Shown: positions 17,772 to 27,426 of the stretch, piece after piece
How positions within the stretch are numbered: the stretch's first letter is position 1
Layout: the number at the start of each line of letters is the position of its first letter
Assembly: GCA_001871325.1 (NCBI GenBank)
Contig: MNVA01000203.1
Coordinates: 1 to 54,581 of the forward strand
From: Ignavibacteria bacterium CG1_02_37_35
GTDB lineage: Bacteria > Bacteroidota > Ignavibacteria > Ignavibacteriales > Ignavibacteriaceae
DNA length: 54,581 nt
Direction of reading: 5' to 3'
The notes under the pieces: generated by a model
The model's input: the letters and a program-made list of their open reading frames with translations, nothing else
Database searches by the model: none
Told to the model about the DNA's origin: nothing
Position numbers and translations under genes: made by a program

Positions 17772-17862
17772 TCAGTTTCCCTACGCCGGAATTACCCGGA
17801 TCAGGTTAAAGGGTATGTTCTCAGTCATCACGCACGAAAAAGTGGGACAACACCCCTAACGG
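17772..17862 (-). promoter_or_regulatory. TPP riboswitch (THI element)
   Basis: Read on the minus strand, the segment has the conserved THI-box blocks in order: GTTAGGGGTGTT at the 5' side, CTGAGAACATACCC, AACCTGATCCGGGTAAT, and CCGGCGTAGGGAAACTG at the 3' side. These are the P2/J2-3, P4-P5 and closing P1 elements of the TPP aptamer. It lies 59 bases before the receptor start with an intrinsic terminator between, so TPP binding should stop transcription of the receptor-thiN-symporter operon. The variable P3 region is short (GTGATG side). Confidence 0.95.
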
Positions 17863-17884
17863 TTTTCAGTAAAATAAGAACGAA

Positions 17885-20527
17885 TTAGTTGAGGACTAAC
17901 TTTTGTCCAACAATAATTTTATTTGAATTTAATCTGTTCAGTTGTTTGATCTCAGTAATCTCTAAATTAAATCTTTTAGCGATTGAATCTAAAGAATCTC
18001 CTTTTCTTACCTTGTAGGAAGTGCTTTTGGAAGATTTTTTTGTTACAGAATCTTGTGATCTTCTACTTGTTTTGCTTACAGGTTCACTGTCACTGTAAAT
18101 TTTCAATTTTTGTCCGGCAAGAATATTGTTTCTCTTAATTGCATTCCATTTTTTGATTTCGGAAGTAGAGACGTGAAATTGTTCTGCAATCTCTCCGATC
18201 GTTTCACCTTTTTTTACCGTATAATTGGTAAGAATTCCGGGAGTTTTGGAAATTGCATCACCCATTGAGGCAGTAGATGATCCCGCATCATAAATTTTTA
18301 AGATCTTCCCGGCTGCAATATCATTTGATGGCAGGTGGTTCCATTTTCTTATTTGGTTGATCCTTACCCCAAATTTTTCAGCAATTTTTCCAAGAGACTC
18401 TCCCCTATGTACCTTATATCGAAATGTTCTTTGAGAAGAACTAATTTTCTCTGTTTTTTCTACAACAGAGGCAAAATTACTGTTATTAGTTTCCGTGCTA
18501 ATTTTGAGTTTTTGACCGGCATTTACACGGTTGGAAGTTAAATTGTTCCAATCTTTTAAGACCGCTAAACTTACTTTATATTTTGCAGCAATTGCCGAGA
18601 GATTATCTCCTCTTCGAACCTTATAATAAGTCCAGGCACGCTTATTAACGCTAACGGATGAACGGGTCGTTTTTTCCTGAGTGGTCTGATTATCGAGGCT
18701 CGCATAATAATCCGCTTTATCTTCCGGGACGAAAATTTTTAAATCCTGCGATACTTTGATTGATTCTGTATAGGGAATATTATTCCAGTTTCTTAAATCA
18801 GTAACACGAACATTAAAAAGATCGGCAATGCCTAAAAGACTTTCATTCTGTTTTACCTTGTAAGCAACGGCAACTTTACCAGCCGGTTTTAATTGAATAG
18901 GCTGTTCCTGCTCTACTGCCGTGTCGTTATCTTCGGAACCCGAATCTTCAGATGCAGCGTCGTGAGTATCATTCATCAACGAAGGAAGCTGAGCCAGTTT
19001 TTCGTTGTTTATATTTTTATACGGGGAAACATATTCATCATCCGAATTTGTTTCAGAAGATGGTTCAACCGCTGAAGCTTCATTAGAATTATATGCAAAA
19101 TCCGTAGAAGTAAAAGTTGATTTATAAGGAATCTTTAACTTAACTCCACGTTTCAATCTAGTTTTTACTGAAATATTATTTGCATCTGCAAGATCATTTT
19201 TTGATATCCCATAGAGAGAAGCTACTTTATTTAACGTTTCGCCTCTTTTTACCGTATGGAAAGCATACTGTCGTTTGGCGCTTTGCGGCACATTTTCTAA
19301 TGCTGCAGCAAACAAGGTTGATGACCCAATCGGAATTTTCAATTCATACCCGCCCCAATAATTGGAAGGAGTTGAATTCATTGTCAATTCAGGGTTTAAG
19401 TCACCAAGATCTTCAACTGAAATCTTGCATGTACTCGCAAAATAATCGAGGTCTATCGCTTCTGAAACTTTGATGGTTTCAAATTCCAATTTTTTCTGGA
19501 GTTCAAAGTCAGTAAATCCATATTTTTCAGGGTCCATTGCTATTAATGTAGCCGCAATATATTGAGGGACGTAACTTCTCGTTTCTTTCGGTAAATATTT
19601 TTGTATCTCCCAGAAATCTTTTGAACCAGAACGCCTGATAGCTCGCTGGATTCTTCCTTCGCCAGCATTATAAGATGCTAATGCAAGATACCAATCTCCA
19701 AGAGAGTTGTATAAATCTTTTAAATGTCTGGCGGCTGCTTTAGAAGATTTAAAGACATCCCGTCTTTCATCAAAGTGAAAATCTGAAGTTAGCCCATAAA
19801 TTCTGCCGGTTGCACGCATAAATTGCCACATTCCAACAGCGCCCACCCAGGAGCGAGCGGTCGGGTTAACCCCACTTTCAATCATTGAAAGAAAAAGCAA
19901 TTGCTGAGGGGTACCTTCATTTGTAAAAATTTCTTTCATTGCAGGAAAGTATTTACCCGAACGGGAAAGCCAAAGGGACATATGCTTTTTGCCTCTCCCT
20001 TGAAAATAATCAATCCATTGTTGAACTTCATCATTTATTACTAAGGGGATTTCCGAATCAATTACAATTCTTGCTCTCGGTTCGGAGACTTTTTTATTTG
20101 AGGCGAGAGCAAGTTCGGGAATTGACTTTCCAATCCATTCTTCTAACGCTGCAAATGAAGCATTTTCAGGTAGTTCAGGGAGTGCATCTATATACGATTT
20201 ATAGTCATCGATTATTGAGGCGGATAATTCTGTATAAGCATCATTCTCTTCGATGCCGGGATAATAACTTAAATTGTTGGTAATACGCAGCGCATTTTCA
20301 TAATTATTAATAGCTTCTGTTACACTATTAATTTCTTGTTTCGCTAAGGCAGATACGTAAGATTGGCGAGCCTGTTCTAACAATTCGGAAACTATTTCAC
20401 TTTTTTGAATTTCCGGTTGAGTAATGGCGGCTTCGACATTTTTTGTTATTTCTTTATTTGTTCCGCAGGATAAAAAAACGAAAGCGAATAAAGAAACAAC
20501 AACAAGCCATATTGGTTTTCTTTTCAT
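17885..20527 (-). CDS. LysM-containing lytic transglycosylase lipoprotein (MltD-like)
   Basis: This 880-residue envelope protein cleaves peptidoglycan glycan strands. The signal sequence ends in FVFLSCG, a lipobox with Cys21. A helical segment (about 30-180) precedes an SLT domain at about 185-320. There SMIESG holds the predicted catalytic Glu217, followed by [21 protein letters not shown] and YVPQYIAA. Six LysM repeats follow, starting near [60 protein letters not shown] and [12 protein letters not shown], with an acidic Ser-rich linker between the first and second. MltD homologues usually have two or three LysM, so six is many. GGAG lies shortly before the ATG. It reads alone, just upstream of the riboswitch leader. 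Confidence 0.92.
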   Translation of the reverse strand: MKRKPIWLVVVSLFAFVFLSCGTNKEITKNVEAAITQPEIQKSEIVSELLEQARQSYVSALAKQEINSVTEAINNYENALRITNNLSYYPGIEENDAYTELSASIIDDYKSYIDALPELPENASFAALEEWIGKSIPELALASNKKVSEPRARIVIDSEIPLVINDEVQQWIDYFQGRGKKHMSLWLSRSGKYFPAMKEIFTNEGTPQQLLFLSMIESGVNPTARSWVGAVGMWQFMRATGRIYGLTSDFHFDERRDVFKSSKAAARHLKDLYNSLGDWYLALASYNAGEGRIQRAIRRSGSKDFWEIQKYLPKETRSYVPQYIAATLIAMDPEKYGFTDFELQKKLEFETIKVSEAIDLDYFASTCKISVEDLGDLNPELTMNSTPSNYWGGYELKIPIGSSTLFAAALENVPQSAKRQYAFHTVKRGETLNKVASLYGISKNDLADANNISVKTRLKRGVKLKIPYKSTFTSTDFAYNSNEASAVEPSSETNSDDEYVSPYKNINNEKLAQLPSLMNDTHDAASEDSGSEDNDTAVEQEQPIQLKPAGKVAVAYKVKQNESLLGIADLFNVRVTDLRNWNNIPYTESIKVSQDLKIFVPEDKADYYASLDNQTTQEKTTRSSVSVNKRAWTYYKVRRGDNLSAIAAKYKVSLAVLKDWNNLTSNRVNAGQKLKISTETNNSNFASVVEKTEKISSSQRTFRYKVHRGESLGKIAEKFGVRINQIRKWNHLPSNDIAAGKILKIYDAGSSTASMGDAISKTPGILTNYTVKKGETIGEIAEQFHVSTSEIKKWNAIKRNNILAGQKLKIYSDSEPVSKTSRRSQDSVTKKSSKSTSYKVRKGDSLDSIAKRFNLEITEIKQLNRLNSNKIIVGQKLVLN

Positions 20528-20653
20528 TCTTACTCCAATTGATAAATGGATTACAATGGGTTACAAAATAAAACAAAACACTTTATAAGTCAAGTAATAT
20601 TTTAACTAACTGTTCTAAGAATAAAAAAAACAAGAAGTTATAGCAACCAAAAA

Positions 20654-22198
20654 CTAGAGAGGGATATTTGAATGCTTCTTTTTCGGATTTTTGTCAACCT
20701 TAGATTTTAATAACGAAAATGATTGAATGACGCGTATTCTCGTTTCTGATGGAGCTATAACATCGTCAATAAATCCGCGCTCCGCAGCTATGTAAGGATT
20801 AGCAAATTTTTCTATATAATCATTAAGTTTTTTTGTTAATTCAGCCTCAGGATCTTCAGATGCGGCAATTTCTTTCTTGAAAATAATTTCGACGGCGCCT
20901 TTGGGTCCCATAACTGCGATCTCGGCAGAAGGCCAGGCGAAGTTGAAATCTCCTCGAATATGTTTGGAGTTCATAACATCATATGCACCGCCGTATGCTT
21001 TTCGTGTAATGACGGTAATTTTGGGAACCGTTGCTTCAGCAAAAGCAAACAGAAGTTTTGCGCCATGACGGATTATTCCGTTCCATTCCTGATCAGTCCC
21101 CGGTAAAAATCCCGGTACATCTTCCAAGACCAATAACGGAATATTAAAAGCGTCACAAAAACGTACGAACCGCGCCCCTTTAACAGATGCATTAATATCA
21201 AGAACACCGGCTAAACACGATGGCTGGTTAGCAATAATACCAACTGCCATTCCCCCGATCCTGCTAAAGCCAACAATAATATTTTCCGCATAATTTTTAT
21301 GCACTTCAAAAAAAGAATCTTCGTCCACTAATGAAGAGATTATTACCCTCATGTCATAAGGTTTATTAGGATTTTCAGGAATAATGGACTCTAAAATATT
21401 TTGTGGTTTTAAAGAACGATGATCAAATTCTAGTTCGTTAGGTCTATCCATAAAATTTTGAGGAAGGTATTCAAGGAGTCTTCGAACCTGAGTGAGGGTC
21501 TCTATCTCATTTTCAAAAATAAAATGAGCTACACCGCTTTTGGAAGCGTGCGTCTCGGCTCCTCCCAAATCTTCAAAAGAAACATCTTCATGAGTTACGG
21601 TTTTCACTACATTCGGACCTGTAACAAACATATAGCTCGAATTTTTTACCATAAAAATAAAATCAGTAATTGCGGGAGAATAAACCGCGCCGCCAGCGCA
21701 CGGACCAAGAATAACAGATATTTGAGGGATCACTCCGGAAGCTAACGTATTCAGTAAAAAAAGGTCTGCATACCCGCCGAGGCTTCTTACCCCTTCTTGA
21801 ATCCTCGCGCCACCGGAATCGTTTAATCCAATCACGGGGATTCCGAGTTTCATCGCTATATTCATTATTTTGCAAATCTTCTCCGAGTTCGTTTCGGAGA
21901 GCGAGCCGCCGAGAACCGTAAAATCTTGACTATAAAGCGCAATTTCTCTTCCGTGAATTTTGCCAAATCCGGAAACTACGCCATCCCCGAGTATTTCAAC
22001 TTTATCTAATCCAAAGTCTTTACTTCTTTGTTTAACGAAAACATCTATTTCCTGGAAAGAGCCTTCATCAACAAGAATTTCAATCCGCTCCCTTGCCGTT
22101 AATTTCCCTTTTGCGTGAAGCGCATTAATTTTTTCTTCTCCACCGCCAAGCTTGGAGGATTCTTTAAGACGGGCTAACTCAACAATTTTATTTTTCAT
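20654..22198 (-). CDS. Acyl-CoA carboxylase carboxyltransferase subunit (propionyl-CoA carboxylase beta / methylmalonyl-CoA decarboxylase alpha type)
   Basis: This 514-residue protein has the two crotonase-like halves of biotin-dependent carboxyltransferases. The N-half carries [27 protein letters not shown] and [12 protein letters not shown]; the C-half carries [38 protein letters not shown] and [10 protein letters not shown]. It moves carboxyl between biotin and an acyl-CoA, most likely propionyl-CoA/methylmalonyl-CoA, in the cytosol. No biotin carboxylase or biotin carrier gene is visible here, so the partner subunits are elsewhere. Sequence alone does not separate the carboxylase, decarboxylase and transcarboxylase versions. 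Confidence 0.9.
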   Translation of the reverse strand: MKNKIVELARLKESSKLGGGEEKINALHAKGKLTARERIEILVDEGSFQEIDVFVKQRSKDFGLDKVEILGDGVVSGFGKIHGREIALYSQDFTVLGGSLSETNSEKICKIMNIAMKLGIPVIGLNDSGGARIQEGVRSLGGYADLFLLNTLASGVIPQISVILGPCAGGAVYSPAITDFIFMVKNSSYMFVTGPNVVKTVTHEDVSFEDLGGAETHASKSGVAHFIFENEIETLTQVRRLLEYLPQNFMDRPNELEFDHRSLKPQNILESIIPENPNKPYDMRVIISSLVDEDSFFEVHKNYAENIIVGFSRIGGMAVGIIANQPSCLAGVLDINASVKGARFVRFCDAFNIPLLVLEDVPGFLPGTDQEWNGIIRHGAKLLFAFAEATVPKITVITRKAYGGAYDVMNSKHIRGDFNFAWPSAEIAVMGPKGAVEIIFKKEIAASEDPEAELTKKLNDYIEKFANPYIAAERGFIDDVIAPSETRIRVIQSFSLLKSKVDKNPKKKHSNIPL

Positions 22199-22225
22199 AA
22201 ATTATTCTTTTTGTTTAAAATAAGA

Positions 22226-22253
22226 AAAGGCAGCCAATTATTTGACTGCCTTT
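22226..22253 (-). terminator. Intrinsic terminator after the outer-membrane protein gene
   Basis: AAAGGCAG and CTGCCTTT pair, extended by G-U and A-U pairs in the loop, and a U-rich stretch follows on the minus strand. It lies 18 bases past the stop of the gene ending at 22272 and before the carboxyltransferase start, so the two are separate transcripts. Confidence 0.75.
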
Positions 22254-22271
22254 GAAGAAATAAAATTTCAA

Positions 22272-23357
22272 TTAGAATATGAAATTTAAGCCAAAACTTG
22301 CTGAGTTATATTTAGCTAAACTATAGTCAACACTTAAGTTTATTAATGCTAATTTAATCGAAGCACCAATCGTTAAGCGAGCCGAGTTTTCACCATCCAT
22401 CTTAAAAGCAACTTTACTCGGAACGGTTACCCCAGGAACTGATGTAGCTAAATCTACATCATAGGAAACATCTACGCTTGAACTTTCCATTGCAAATCCG
22501 GCAAAAGGAGTGATTGAAATTCCCCAGCCAAATGTTTTGCTGGCATAAAGCCCAAATGTGGTAGCTGATGCTTTAAAGATTTCGCCTACTTGTAATGACT
22601 GGGTGAAAAATGCAACAGAAACATCAACCGGTAAAGGAACCGGGATGAACATTGCAGGGTTGTGCTGCAATCCAAATCCGAAATAACTGAATTTACCTAA
22701 ATCGCCTACTTCAACACTTGGTAAAAATCTAAATGTTGCCATTGTTCCGTAAACGGTTCCAATCGAGAATTGTGGCGCTACTAAAGGAAGTGCTGAGGCA
22801 TCTCCCAAAAATCCCATTGCTTTTGTTCCTACTGATTTTGGATCAACTTTATAAGTCTGGCTGTTGTAGGCAATTTCTGCACCTGAAAAGTCTACCATAA
22901 CTTCTGATTCCTTTTTACCAACAATGGTTGGACCGCTGATACCAACGGTAAATTCTTTCTGGGCAACTAAATTTGCAAGTTCATCCTTTTGACCACTTGT
23001 TAGAAAAAGTAGTTTAGGATCGCTAGTACTTGCATCAATCATTTCACGTGCTTGAGCCTGGCTAAATCTAAATGTACCATTCGTACTGAATGTTTTATTG
23101 TTATCGCCAAACATCGTAGCCATAGCAACTATTCCAACTTCGATATCAACTCCAAATATTTTAGATGAAGGTGATTTATGAACCCATCCGGAATTAAGAT
23201 TAGAACCGAATGCTGAAATAATTGGTGAAACATAAGCCTCACCTGCAGTACCTGTTAGTTTTGTTAGTGTTTCTTGTAGACCTTGACTTACCCCAACTCC
23301 GGAAAATATAAATGCGAAAAAAATAATAGTTGTGATGAAACTGTACGCTCTTTTCAT
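22272..23357 (-). CDS. Predicted outer-membrane beta-barrel protein, DUF6588-like
   Basis: A 361-residue protein with a clear signal peptide (MKRAYSFITTIIFFAFIFSG) and a C-terminal half of alternating polar/apolar strands ending SFGLNFIF, the aromatic end expected of an outer-membrane barrel. FGFGLQHNPAMFIP and FGLYASKTFGWGISITPFAG look like barrel strands. It resembles secreted proteins I know only as a family of unknown function in Ignavibacteria-type genomes; I cannot assign a role. I start it at ATG 23357, where AGGAG lies 8 bases upstream. A longer frame from 23438 would put 27 polar residues before the signal peptide. Confidence 0.75.
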   Translation of the reverse strand: MKRAYSFITTIIFFAFIFSGVGVSQGLQETLTKLTGTAGEAYVSPIISAFGSNLNSGWVHKSPSSKIFGVDIEVGIVAMATMFGDNNKTFSTNGTFRFSQAQAREMIDASTSDPKLLFLTSGQKDELANLVAQKEFTVGISGPTIVGKKESEVMVDFSGAEIAYNSQTYKVDPKSVGTKAMGFLGDASALPLVAPQFSIGTVYGTMATFRFLPSVEVGDLGKFSYFGFGLQHNPAMFIPVPLPVDVSVAFFTQSLQVGEIFKASATTFGLYASKTFGWGISITPFAGFAMESSSVDVSYDVDLATSVPGVTVPSKVAFKMDGENSARLTIGASIKLALINLSVDYSLAKYNSASFGLNFIF

Positions 23358-23593
23358 ATAGGACTCCTTTTTGTTATGATACGAAATATGTATTTCATTC
23401 TCTGACCGAAACATATGTAATTCAATAATACAGGTCAAGTATTTTTTTTCGAGCTTTTTTTAACTATCTAAAATTAGAATAATTTTCTACCGGTTGAAAT
23501 AAGGCATTTGCACTATTTTTAGACATTGGTCATTGGTCAATAGTCATCAAGGATTTGTTAATTCAGCCGCCTTTCTTCGATTCTTATTCTATT

Positions 23594-23760
23594 ACTCAAG
23601 TTGACCGCCCAAAAAATATAAAGAATTAAAACCGTTAAAACGGTTAACAATTTGATCTTTTGTCACATTAACACCTCGATTAATCGAGGTGTTAATGTAA
23701 TAATATGGCACATATTTCAACCGTTTTAACGGTTTATCAAATAGTGGGGTCAACTTGAGT
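23594..23760. repeat. Nested 167-bp inverted-repeat element
   Basis: The outer arms ACTCAAGTTGACC (23594-23606) and their exact complement (23748-23760) enclose two inner palindromes, AACCGTT..AACGGTT at 23630-23645 and 23719-23734. At the centre is a perfect 32-base palindrome whose left half is CATTAACACCTCGATT (23666-23681). ATTTGAT-type sequence also flanks both inner palindromes symmetrically. It lies in the 570-base gap 23358-23927. An apparent 82-codon frame here has no protein-like features. The element looks like a small non-autonomous mobile element or REPIN. Confidence 0.75.
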
Positions 23761-23820
23761 TCTATTAAATAGTTAGTAAAAATATTCTGCACAGAATGGC
23801 GAGAAAATTTTATCGGAATT

Positions 23821-23912
23821 AAATATCGAATATCGAACAAGAAATAACGAATGATGAAGTTTTACCTATCGATATTCTACATTCCTTGTTCATTATTCAT
23901 TATTTATTTGAT
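23821..23912. repeat. Degraded inverted repeat with GAACAAG/CTTGTTC arms
   Basis: ATCGAATATCGAACAAG near 23824-23841 faces CCTTGTTCATTATTCATT near 23884-23901, with TATCGATATTC between. The arms match imperfectly and resemble the perfect hairpin at 11351-11424. It lies downstream of the MBL hydrolase stop. Confidence 0.5.
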
Positions 23913-23927
23913 TTTGGCTCTGCCAGG

Positions 23928-24572
23928 TTAGGAATTAAAAAACGGATTAGAATGTTTTTCTCTACCAATAGTAGAGCTATAACCATGTCCCGGGAATATT
24001 TCGGTTTGTTCCGGAAGTGTAAAAAGTTTATCGCGAATTGAATTTATTAAGATTTGATAATTCCCTCCCAACAAGTCAGTTCTCCCAATTGAGTTCTCAA
24101 ACAGCGCGTCTCCCGTAAAACATTTTTTGCTTTGAGGGAAGTAAATAGAAAATTCACCGGGTGAATGTCCGGGCGTAAATAGAAAATTAATTTCAGCGTT
24201 TCCAATCCATAAAGACGTTGCTTCAGAAAAATAATTTTCAGTTGATTGTACTATTGGCATTTCCATTCCAAATAACCGCGCCTGTGCCGGGGCATTCTCT
24301 AATAGTGGTTTATCGAGTTCAGGAATGAAGTAGCGTGGATTGAATTCTTTTAGAACAAAATTATTCCCGAAGATATGATCAAGATGGCAATGTGTATTGA
24401 ACAAGTATTTCACAGAAAGTTGATTTTCGAGAATAAAATTTTTCAATGCATGCTCTTCTCCAAAAGTAGAACACCCCGGATCAATAATAGCAGCTTCTCT
24501 CGATTCTTTTTCCCAGACGACATAACTATTCTCTGAGAAAGGATTAAAGAGAAAAATTTTTACTTCTATCAT
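23928..24572 (-). CDS. MBL-fold metallo-hydrolase (glyoxalase II-like)
   Basis: The 214-residue protein has the metallo-beta-lactamase metal-binding set: THCHLDHIFG (HxHxDH), the third-histidine loop FTPGHSPGEFS, CFTGDALFENSIGRTDL (bridging Asp) and the last His in IFPGHGYSSTIG. This arrangement is that of short glyoxalase II-like hydrolases (YcbL type), which split thioesters such as S-lactoylglutathione; the true substrate is unknown. Its ATG overlaps the aroC stop by ATGA, so it is translated from the aroC transcript although no link with the shikimate pathway is obvious. Confidence 0.9.
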   Translation of the reverse strand: MIEVKIFLFNPFSENSYVVWEKESREAAIIDPGCSTFGEEHALKNFILENQLSVKYLFNTHCHLDHIFGNNFVLKEFNPRYFIPELDKPLLENAPAQARLFGMEMPIVQSTENYFSEATSLWIGNAEINFLFTPGHSPGEFSIYFPQSKKCFTGDALFENSIGRTDLLGGNYQILINSIRDKLFTLPEQTEIFPGHGYSSTIGREKHSNPFFNS

Positions 24573-25774
24573 TTGGATTTGAAATTTTTACGGATACGCG
24601 TTTCAAGTTTTTTACAATACGAATTGTAATTATCTCTTATTTCTTCAAGAGAATCACCGCCAAACTTTTGAAGAAAATATTTTGCCAATACCCAGGCAAG
24701 CATTGATTCGCCAATCACTGCGCACGCCGGAACCGCAACAAAATCACTCCGCTCGCGGCGGGCATCAACAGTTTTGAAATTAGCCAAATCAATTGAAGCA
24801 ATCGGACTCATCAAAGTTGCGATCGGTTTCATTGCACCTCTTACAATTATTGGTAAGCCCGTAGAAACTCCTCCCTCAATTCCTCCGGCTCTATTCGTTT
24901 TTCTTGTAATATTTTTATTATAAATAATTTCATCATGCGAAGCTGAACCAAAAGCATCCGCGCATGCAAAACCGGTTCCGATCTCGACACCTTTTACTGC
25001 ATTAATAGAGATGAAAGCCTGAGCAATCGCAGCATCCAATTTTGTGTCGTAGTGAACAAAACTTCCCAATCCAACCGGTAAACCTGATGCGATGACATAA
25101 AATGTTCCGCCTAAAGTATCACCTCGTTTTTTTGCAAGTTTTATTTTCTTGATAATTTTTTCTTCATGATCTTCTTCTAAAACACGCACTTGACTTTGAT
25201 CTGCCCACTCAGCAAGCTGCCAAGCGTCAAATATTTTTTTGTTGTTGAATAATTCTTCGGCAAAGTTTTTTTGGGGATAAATTCCTCCAATACTTTCTAC
25301 AAAGCTTCCGATCGTTATTCCGAATTCTTCTAATAATCTGCGTGCGATGGTTCCAACTGCCACCCGTGCCGCAGTTTCTCTTGCGCTTGAGCGTTCGATC
25401 GAATTTCTTATGTCATCATAATTATATTTTGAAACACCGACAAGGTCCGCATGTCCAGGTCTTGGAATGGAAATTTTATCAACGTTCCCTTTTTTGTTTT
25501 CGGGAGACATTTTCTCGATCCAATTTTCCCAATCACTATTTCTAATCAATAAAGAAATAGGAGAGCCGAGCGTTTTTTGAAATCGAATTCCGGAAAGAAT
25601 TTCAGCTTTATCGGTTTCAATTTTCATACGCAAACCGCGCCCGTAGCCCGCTTGTCTGCGTGCGAGATGAAAATTCAGATATTCGTTCGTGACCGGTAAG
25701 TTAGAAGGAAACCCTTCAATAATTGCCGTTAAAGCTTTGCCGTGAGATTCACCAGCGGTTAAAAATCTAATCAT
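24569..25774 (-). CDS. aroC: Chorismate synthase
   Basis: A 401-residue protein matching chorismate synthase throughout: FLTAGESHGKALTAIIEGFP at the N-terminus, RRQAGYGRGLRM, SIPRPGHADL, RSSARETAARVAVG and AGGIEGGVSTGLPI, then the C-terminal RSDFVAVPACAVIGESMLAW. It converts EPSP to chorismate with reduced FMN, the last shikimate step, and feeds PabBC encoded at 7188-9044. Length is typical. The other shikimate genes are not in the window. AATTCCTAATTCGTAATTCC-type repeats lie just upstream of the start (25786-25812). Confidence 0.95.
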   Translation of the reverse strand: MIRFLTAGESHGKALTAIIEGFPSNLPVTNEYLNFHLARRQAGYGRGLRMKIETDKAEILSGIRFQKTLGSPISLLIRNSDWENWIEKMSPENKKGNVDKISIPRPGHADLVGVSKYNYDDIRNSIERSSARETAARVAVGTIARRLLEEFGITIGSFVESIGGIYPQKNFAEELFNNKKIFDAWQLAEWADQSQVRVLEEDHEEKIIKKIKLAKKRGDTLGGTFYVIASGLPVGLGSFVHYDTKLDAAIAQAFISINAVKGVEIGTGFACADAFGSASHDEIIYNKNITRKTNRAGGIEGGVSTGLPIIVRGAMKPIATLMSPIASIDLANFKTVDARRERSDFVAVPACAVIGESMLAWVLAKYFLQKFGGDSLEEIRDNYNSYCKKLETRIRKNFKSK

Positions 25775-25847
25775 ATTTTAATTCCTAATTCCTAATTCGT
25801 AATTCCTAATTATAAGGGCTTTGCAAAGATAAATTGAAAGAAATAAA

Positions 25848-25877
25848 AAACCCAATCTCAAAAATGAAATTGGGTTT
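25848..25877 (-). terminator. Intrinsic terminator after the HtrA protease gene
   Basis: AAACCCAAT and ATTGGGTTT form a 9-bp stem with a 12-base loop, followed by a U-rich stretch on the minus strand, 25 bases past the protease stop. Confidence 0.8.
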
Positions 25878-25901
25878 GAGATTAAGGCTTTATTTGAAAT
25901 A

Positions 25902-27407
25902 TTATTCCGGAATTTTTAACCCGACAAAGAATGAATCCCCTTTCTTATCGTTGACTACAAGAAAAACCGCCGAACCTTTTTTACTTTCAATAATCTTTTT
26001 GAATTCTGCAACCGATTTTATTTCCTTCTTATCTGCTTTAGTAATCACCAGATCAGGCTGCAATCCTTGATTCGAGGCTCTGCTATATTCCTTAACTTCA
26101 GAAATCATAACGCCGCCGGCAACTTTATACGTTTCTTTTTCTTGAGCCGTTAAATTTTTAACCGTTAGACCAATGTCGTCAAAACTCACTACTTTTGAAG
26201 GAGACTCATCTACCTCGTTTCCTTTCGGAGTAACATTTTCAGCTGCTTCCGTTTTATCTTCCTCACGCGGTTTAAGTGTAACAGATCGTTCTATTGTTTT
26301 ACCATCTCTAAAAATGGTTAATTTTATTTTTGCACCCGCGGTTTTACTTGCAACATAACTTTGAAGCTGATTCGCTTGATCAACGACCGTGTTATCAATT
26401 TTTAATATGACGTCTCCTTCTTTGACATCTTCATTTGAAGCTGATCCGCCCTCAACTATTTTTTGGATAATAACACCGGTTGGTTTGTCCATCCCGAGCG
26501 AGAGCGCAAGTGATTCATCAACTTCTCTGATTTGTACACCTATATAACCACGGCTAATCTTACCGTGTGCGATTAAATCTTGTGCGACACTTTTTGCCAT
26601 ATTAATAGGGATGGCAAAACTATAACCTATGTATGTTCCTGTCCGTGCTGCGGCAATTGCAGAATTAACTCCAATAACAGCGCCCGAAAGATCCACCAAA
26701 GCCCCGCCGGAATTTCCAGGGTTAATGGCTGCATCTGTTTGAATAAAATTTTCCACACCATAAGCCTGGTCTTTTAATAATCCAAGCCTGCCACGATTTA
26801 ATGCGCTTACGATACCGGCTGTTACCGTTGAAGCTAAAGCAAGCGGATTTCCAATTGCCATAACCCATTGCCCAACTTTCAATTCATCAGAATTTCCCAG
26901 ATAAGCAACAGTTAAATCTTTTGCATTTATCTTTATAACAGCTAAATCAGTAAGAGGATCTGTGCCAATCACTTTTGCTTCTATTGATCTTTTATCATGC
27001 AAGCCAACAGTTACTTTTGTAGCGTTTTCAACCACGTGGTTATTAGTTAGGATGTAACCGTCTTCACTAATGATAATCCCGCTTCCTGATCCTTCTTGCT
27101 CTTTCGGCATCGGCGTACCAAAATCATGGAATTGGAAAAAGGGATTTTGTCCTTGAAGTTCTTTTTGATCCACTTTAGCTACAACGGAAATTTGCACAAT
27201 TGATGGAGTAACTTTTTCAGCTACTTCAACAAATGCTTGATTAAATGCGCTTGCATCTGCATTTAGATTAACCGGCGGCTTTGATGCGCCGAGTTTGATA
27301 TCCGAGAGATCCGGATACGCCCAACCGAACCCTGAAACCATTATCGCACTGAACAATACTCCTACAATTAAGAGAGCAAATACCCCGACAATTTTTTTCT
27401 TTTTCAT
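25902..27407 (-). CDS. degQ: DegP/HtrA-family periplasmic serine protease
   Basis: A 501-residue envelope protease and chaperone. One N-terminal membrane or signal segment (about 5-30) leads into a trypsin-like domain with His124 (LTNNHVVENA), Asp154 (PLTDLAVIKI) and Ser233 (INPGNSGGALVDL). PDZ1 spans about 275-370 (RGYIGVQIREVD, GDVILKIDNTVVD) and PDZ2 about 405-495 (SRASNQGLQPDLVITKAD). This is the standard two-PDZ HtrA layout for clearing misfolded envelope proteins. DegP, DegQ and MucD cannot be separated by sequence alone, so the symbol is provisional. It follows recO by 19 bases and is closed by an intrinsic terminator. Confidence 0.93.
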   Translation of the reverse strand: MKKKKIVGVFALLIVGVLFSAIMVSGFGWAYPDLSDIKLGASKPPVNLNADASAFNQAFVEVAEKVTPSIVQISVVAKVDQKELQGQNPFFQFHDFGTPMPKEQEGSGSGIIISEDGYILTNNHVVENATKVTVGLHDKRSIEAKVIGTDPLTDLAVIKINAKDLTVAYLGNSDELKVGQWVMAIGNPLALASTVTAGIVSALNRGRLGLLKDQAYGVENFIQTDAAINPGNSGGALVDLSGAVIGVNSAIAAARTGTYIGYSFAIPINMAKSVAQDLIAHGKISRGYIGVQIREVDESLALSLGMDKPTGVIIQKIVEGGSASNEDVKEGDVILKIDNTVVDQANQLQSYVASKTAGAKIKLTIFRDGKTIERSVTLKPREEDKTEAAENVTPKGNEVDESPSKVVSFDDIGLTVKNLTAQEKETYKVAGGVMISEVKEYSRASNQGLQPDLVITKADKKEIKSVAEFKKIIESKKGSAVFLVVNDKKGDSFFVGLKIPE

Positions 27408-27426
27408 TTTTCTTTCTCGTTTTTGT

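Noticed and set aside
23592-23840. 82-codon minus-strand frame
   Set aside because: It is made almost entirely of the nested inverted repeat and has no recognisable features or ribosome site.
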